A stretch of DNA of 64,000 bases. Source: Phycisphaeraceae bacterium (GTDB lineage: Bacteria; Planctomycetota; Phycisphaerae; Phycisphaerales; Phycisphaeraceae). The notes beneath the pieces were generated by a model. The model ran no database searches. It had not been told where the DNA came from and saw only the letters and a list, made by a program, of their open reading frames with translations. Positions 60,154 through 64,000 of this stretch are shown piece by piece. Each line of letters starts with the position of its first letter. The first letter of the stretch is position 1. The stretch spans positions 36,221 through 100,220 of the forward strand of contig JADZCD010000011.1 in assembly GCA_020851735.1 (NCBI GenBank). The letters run 5' to 3'. The position numbers and the translations under genes are program-made.

Positions 60154-61662
60154 CTATTTCTTCCGCCGCGCAACCAGCACCGCCGCGCCCAAAGCCAGCA
60201 ACAGTCCCGTCGCCGGCTCCGGCACCGCCGCCGGCACGTGCATCAGCCACATGCGCTCGTAGGCGTCCTGCCCGCCCAGACCGTCGGGGTCATACAACCC
60301 CATGCCGGCAATCCAACCCGTGTCGCTGATATCCCTGGCCACTGTTAGCACCCAGCCCGAGGCTGGGTCGATCAACGTGTTTAAGTCCATGGCCTGGGCG
60401 TCACCGCCCCAAAGCACCGCCGCCTCACCAAGGTAATTACCCCCGTCGTCGTACCTGCTGACACCGCCCACCACCATGTCCCCGGAATTGATGGCAAAGG
60501 CTTGGCTGGTCGTGTAACCGTCGGCTGCAGTTCCTAACAGGCCCAATTCGATCGCCGCGCTGCTGAACGCATCCCAGCGCACGGCCCGCGCGCCCAGCGG
60601 GGCGCCCTGCCACGTGCCACTGGGAGTGCCGTTGGCATCATATTTATAGGCCGACCCAATGATCGTGCCTGATGCGTTAATCGCGATGGCGCCGCAATTG
60701 GTGAATCCATTGATGTCCGTACCAATCGTGCCCAGTTCCGTGATGGCTCCCGAGGCGTCCCAACGCACTGCCCGCGAGCCTAAACCAACACCTGTGGCAG
60801 CGAACTTCTCCGCACCGCCAACCATGGCACCGGCGTCATTGATGGCCACAGCGACGCTGAACGATTCCCCGGCGTCATTGGCGCTTAGAAGTCCTAGCTC
60901 CATTGCCGCTGTGCCTGAAGCATCCCAGCGCACCGCGATGCTCCCCATGGAAACACCTGTGGCGTCATACTTGTCGGCAGAGCCCACGGCCGTGCCCGCC
61001 GAGTTAACGGCCAGAGCCTTGCTCTGGGTATTGCCGGAGGAGTCCAAACCCAACACGCCAAGTTCCGTGGCATTACCCAAGGCGTCCCAGCGCACCGGCA
61101 CAAGGCTCACGGCCTGGCCCAGACCGTCCTGCTTGTTGGCCGCATAGCCGACGACAATACCCGCATGACTGATGGCCTCGCCCCAGCTTGATGCGCCAGG
61201 GGCCGAGGGGATCGCGCCAAGTTCATGCACCGTCGTACCGGCGCCATCCCACCGCACCGCTCGGGCTCCGACGGCGTTGCCCAAGCCGTCGTACTTGACG
61301 GCATAGCCTGTGATGCTGCCTCCGCTATTCACCCCGGCACTGCGCGTGACGGTGTATCCAGCCAAGTTAGCGCCCAATTCATCCATTTCCTCGGCTGTGC
61401 CCGACAAATCCCAGCGCACTACGCGCGAACCCAAATCAGCATTCACGCTGTCATATTTGACTGGCGATCCCACCGCCAGCCCATCACCGACATAGATCGT
61501 GTTGATGGCAAATACCGCCTCTCCCTGGTATCCTCCCACGCCGGGCGTATACGTCGGACCGCCCACAACCGGCAAATATGCCGCCTCTGCCGACCACGAC
61601 ATCCACCCCAGACTCGCCACCATCACCGCGCTGGCCACTCGGCCGTAAAGGCACTTGAACAT
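60154..61662 (-). CDS. HAF-repeat PEP-CTERM protein
   Basis: 502 aa from ATG 61662 (GAGGGAG about 9 nt upstream). The signal peptide ends near AEAAYLPVV. About seven repeats of 50-60 aa follow, with units like AINxxGxxVGxAxKYDxxG and RAVRWDxxGxxxELGxLG (the HAF/extracellular repeat). The C-terminus is a PEP-CTERM signal: VPEPATGLLLALGAAVLVAR then RKK. It is exported and sorted by an exosortase. Function unknown; such proteins often form surface layers or bind polysaccharide. Upstream in-frame codons to 61752 lack a ribosome site. Confidence 0.85.
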   Translation of the reverse strand: MFKCLYGRVASAVMVASLGWMSWSAEAAYLPVVGGPTYTPGVGGYQGEAVFAINTIYVGDGLAVGSPVKYDSVNADLGSRVVRWDLSGTAEEMDELGANLAGYTVTRSAGVNSGGSITGYAVKYDGLGNAVGARAVRWDGAGTTVHELGAIPSAPGASSWGEAISHAGIVVGYAANKQDGLGQAVSLVPVRWDALGNATELGVLGLDSSGNTQSKALAVNSAGTAVGSADKYDATGVSMGSIAVRWDASGTAAMELGLLSANDAGESFSVAVAINDAGAMVGGAEKFAATGVGLGSRAVRWDASGAITELGTIGTDINGFTNCGAIAINASGTIIGSAYKYDANGTPSGTWQGAPLGARAVRWDAFSSAAIELGLLGTAADGYTTSQAFAINSGDMVVGGVSRYDDGGNYLGEAAVLWGGDAQAMDLNTLIDPASGWVLTVARDISDTGWIAGMGLYDPDGLGGQDAYERMWLMHVPAAVPEPATGLLLALGAAVLVARRKK

Positions 61663-61987
61663 GATTTTGGCTCCCTCGAAAATTTTGCCAGTCCGCTGGC
61701 TTTTTGCCGACGCTCGCGGCACTACGTCGCGATGTTCATTGCCAAAGCACAACAGACCTGAACACCAGCCTACGCCTCACGCGCGTGATGTCAAGAAAAA
61801 TATTTCTGTTCCACAATCAAGCAGGCTATAGCATTTTCATATCAAAAAAAGTGTTTCTTCCCCGGTGGCCAAACCTACAATAGAAATGTATGCATGGCGT
61901 TCTCGGCGCCATGAATCATGCGTATTTGCTTCGATATGAATGCAGGTTCGCTGACGATTCCCGGCATTTCGGCGCGGGCAAAATAAC
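61663..61987. other. Gap between the two terminal PEP-CTERM genes
   Basis: About 325 bases, A+T-rich at 61790-61860, without a supported gene. It should carry the promoter of the HAF-repeat gene and the end of the 61988 gene. No T-tailed hairpin seen. Confidence 0.5.
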
Positions 61988-63427
61988 TTATTTGCGGCGG
62001 CGCTTGGCCAAAGACAGCGAACCGGCGAAAAACAATATACCCGTGCTCGGCTCAGGTATCGCCGTGCCGTAGCTGTAATCCGGCGACGCGACCAAAAGCT
62101 GCTTGAACACGGGGATGTCCGACAGCGTCATCACCCCGTCCCCGTTGGCGTCGGCCACGTAGAGGTGATTCACGCCCGGATATTGGCTGACATAGGCATT
62201 CCAATCCACCAGCGCCAGCTTAAACGGGGTAATGTCGGATAGCGTCACCACGCCGTCGCCGTTCAAATCGCCTTTGGGTGGCACCAGCGTGTACTGCAGA
62301 TAGTCGACCACAATGCGGTCGATGGTCACCGTTTGCTGCGGGTTGTCCTCCCGCCACCAGCCGAAGGCGGCCGCATAGGGAAACACCGCTGAGAAATCAA
62401 AGCCCGGCTCATCCACACCGGTCATGGTGCCGTCGGCGATCAGGCCGCCGCACAGCCAGGATTCGTTGCCCGGCTGAATCCACCCGCCGTCGGCGTCATT
62501 GGCGTCGGGCGCCCACCAGGAATATCCGCCTTCGAGCTTGGCTGAGGATTGGTGCTTGCGGTACCACCACTCCACCTTGTACCGCTTGTATTCATCCCGC
62601 CCCTCAATGGCGATCGGCGTGTATTCGATGACCATGTCGAACGTGTTCACCGCGTGGATCTGCGCGTCCGTGGCCTGCACGCCCGTCGTCCACTCGGTGT
62701 GCGGGTCGATGGCGTCTTTGCGGTACCAGTGGTTGCTGGCAAAGCCGTCGTACTCGCCGGTGAACACAATGTCGCCTTCGTAGGGATGCGTGGGCGGAGC
62801 GCCCTCAAACGAATATTGCCCCTTGCCGGCATAGTTGACCACGTTGCCGTGATCGGGACGAACGTCATACCCCGAGCCGTCACGGTTGGCTGGATTCCAC
62901 TTGCTGCCGGGCTTGCTGGAATTACCCGACCACCAGGCGTCGCCGCCCTGGTTAGCCGAAGGATTGGCGTAAATGATCGTGCCCGCCGAAGCCTTCATGT
63001 GGGGTCCCATGCCGACGTTTTCCTGGGCAAACGGCGGAACCAGATTGTTGGCGGTCGTCACCCCCAGCTGCACGCCACCCTCCCAGCGGTTGAGCGTCCA
63101 ATCGTCGCCGGAGGGATCTAACGGAAACCAGGCCAGATTCAACCCGGTAAGATCGATGCCTTCAAAAGTCACCCGCAGGCCGACGTTGCCTTCCCCAGCC
63201 GCATCGACGTTGTACGCCCGGCTGTTGAAAATCTTTGTGTCGTGATCCCACATCCCCCCCGCCTCCGCGGTCATGGAAATCAGGCCCGAGTTGGCCTGAA
63301 TGACATCACGGTGAGGCAAAGCCGTCTCAGGCAGAACCACCGCCCACGACGTGCCGGAAGTGATTAACAGTAAAGAGATTACAGCCAAGCTCCCCCCGGT
63401 GAAGCGGAAAAGTGATCGCGTCGTCAT
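61988..63427 (-). CDS. Secreted dockerin-like/PEP-CTERM protein
   Basis: 479 aa from ATG 63427 (GGAGAGGAA just upstream). The signal peptide ends near GTSWA. The central 330 residues look like a laminin-G/lectin-like or carbohydrate-binding beta domain, with RVTFEGIDLTGLNLAWFPLD and YKRYKVEWWYRKHQSSAKLE. Two dockerin-like repeats (DLNGDGVVTLSDITPFKLAL and DANGDGVMTLSDIPVFKQLL) precede the PEP-CTERM tail IPEPSTGILFFAGSLSLAK and RRRK. It shares the VTLSDI core with the genes at 5733 and 7285, so all three probably dock to a common partner or polysaccharide. Confidence 0.82.
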   Translation of the reverse strand: MTTRSLFRFTGGSLAVISLLLITSGTSWAVVLPETALPHRDVIQANSGLISMTAEAGGMWDHDTKIFNSRAYNVDAAGEGNVGLRVTFEGIDLTGLNLAWFPLDPSGDDWTLNRWEGGVQLGVTTANNLVPPFAQENVGMGPHMKASAGTIIYANPSANQGGDAWWSGNSSKPGSKWNPANRDGSGYDVRPDHGNVVNYAGKGQYSFEGAPPTHPYEGDIVFTGEYDGFASNHWYRKDAIDPHTEWTTGVQATDAQIHAVNTFDMVIEYTPIAIEGRDEYKRYKVEWWYRKHQSSAKLEGGYSWWAPDANDADGGWIQPGNESWLCGGLIADGTMTGVDEPGFDFSAVFPYAAAFGWWREDNPQQTVTIDRIVVDYLQYTLVPPKGDLNGDGVVTLSDITPFKLALVDWNAYVSQYPGVNHLYVADANGDGVMTLSDIPVFKQLLVASPDYSYGTAIPEPSTGILFFAGSLSLAKRRRK

Positions 63428-63664
63428 TGTTGTTTCCTCTCCGTATGAGCGTAATTCTATCGCACGGATGAAAGGAAACAATAAATTCTTTTTTCTGTTT
63501 ATCAGTCGTTCTGAAATTGACGGAGTTTCATTTATAAACAAAGCCTAATACTGGTTTTAGATGACCGTTGGCTGTTGCATCTCATCTATCATCCACAAGT
63601 GATCTTGCGTATCACTTTTATTGAGTTTTGACACACGAGCCGCTTAGCAGCGCATCCGTGAGAC

Positions 63665-63886
63665 TCAAAAAACTGCCCGCCCCTCTGCAATATTCAGCAA
63701 TTCCGGGAACGCCAGGACGGCTGGACGCCTGCCACTCCCAGACCGCAACTCGTGCAATAATCCCCCGTCCCTAGCCAGCCGAACGATGCGGCTAGCCGTC
63801 GGCTTGGGAATGCCCGCGGAAGCCACAAAATCCGGAGTCTTGAAAATCGGCCGGCTGAAAAACCAATCCAAAGGGCTCTGTAGAAA
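63665..63886 (-). pseudogene. Fic-family protein, C-terminal fragment
   Basis: The reading frame carries PLDWFFSRPIFKTPDF, a winged-helix-like GIPKPTASRIVRLARDGGLL, and the typical end GRRPAVLAFPELLNIAEGRA followed by VF. This is the C-terminal HTH of Fic (AMPylase) proteins. The Fic domain itself (HPFxxGNGR) is absent. An in-frame TAA lies just upstream at about 63887-63889, where sequence of another kind (the transposase) begins. It is therefore a 3' remnant of a Fic gene broken by an insertion. Confidence 0.7.
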
Positions 63887-63899
63887 ACCTTACTTCTGT

Positions 63900-64000
63900 C
63901 TACCATGTCCATGGTAACAGGATGGCGATGTTGTGGGTCAGCACGCGCAGGAGCAGGTCGCGGCCGCGGCGGGCGGGGCTGCGGCCCTGGAGGCTGCTGC
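63900..64000 (-). mobile_element. Insertion sequence, transposase C-terminus (runs off the window)
   Basis: Reading from the right edge, a frame closes at TAG 63900-63902 with GRSPARRGRDLLLRVLTHNI then AILLPWTW. The pattern GRxPxRRGRDLLLRVLTHN is typical of the C-terminus of DDE transposases of IS4/IS1380-like type. I cannot see the catalytic part. The IS boundary probably lies at 63887-63899 and would include its inverted repeat. The Fic remnant begins right after. Confidence 0.55.

Overview
The window is about 60% G+C bacterial chromosome. It looks like a planctomycete of the Phycisphaerae type. This is inferred from gene content: secreted proteins ending in PEP-CTERM sorting signals, three of them with a pair of dockerin-like EF-hand repeats; a XylR-type AraC regulator with a sugar-binding domain; a tagaturonate-epimerase family protein; an ECF sigma factor fused to HEAT-like repeats; an uncommon two-gene glycosidase pair; and a multiheme cytochrome module. 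No 16S or other phylogenetic marker is present beyond ribosomal protein L32, so the assignment is an inference.

Layout. 1-2829 (minus): a type IV pilus assembly pair, pilM fused to a PilN-like tail followed by a one-TM protein cut by the window edge. 2830-3900: CCGGGGG-rich repeats, tRNA-Ala(CGC) and the remnant of a nucleotidyltransferase module. 4015-8433 (minus): a FAD oxidoreductase and two paralogous dockerin/PEP-CTERM proteins, with a divergent XylR-type regulator at 8773. 9988-15338: a redox block made of a DsrE-like lipoprotein, a sigma54 activator, a thioredoxin-fold lipoprotein, a cytochrome b and an octaheme cytochrome c. Two candidate -24/-12 promoters flank the activator gene. 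15707-20502 (minus): a GH38-like protein and a GHL6/GH42-like protein. 20617-23921: hairpin repeats, then an accessory stretch (sulfotransferase, zinc-ribbon protein, phosphotransferase) bounded by two copies of a structured repeat of about 100 nt. 23932-26807: the sigma-HEAT protein and the tagaturonate epimerase. 27046-33003 (plus): the classical rpmF-plsX-fabH-fabD-fabG-acpP-fabF lipid operon, then tatA and tRNA-Val(CAC). 34022-39626 (minus): an S9 peptidase, an alpha/beta hydrolase and a chemoreceptor with a cysteine-rich insert. 40049-40442: tRNA-Thr(CGU) and tRNA-Arg(CCU).

40674-60115 is a surface polysaccharide cluster: ABC exporter (Wzm/Wzt type), a glutamine-dependent asparagine-synthase homologue, eight glycosyltransferases, three FkbM-type and two other methyltransferases, a nucleotide-sugar dehydrogenase and a membrane protein. 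Many junctions overlap by 1-4 bases, which suggests translational coupling. One FkbM gene is on the opposite strand. A 41-bp element is repeated at two of the cluster's promoter-like gaps. 60154-63427 (minus) holds two more PEP-CTERM proteins, one with HAF repeats. The right edge has a Fic-family gene truncated by an insertion sequence whose transposase runs off the window.

The points most worth a second look are: the short CCCCCGGAAGN repeat family found in intergenic DNA and in frame inside two polysaccharide genes; the paired structured repeat at 21699 and 23828; the shared 41-bp cluster element; and the candidate sigma54 circuit controlling two redox lipoproteins.
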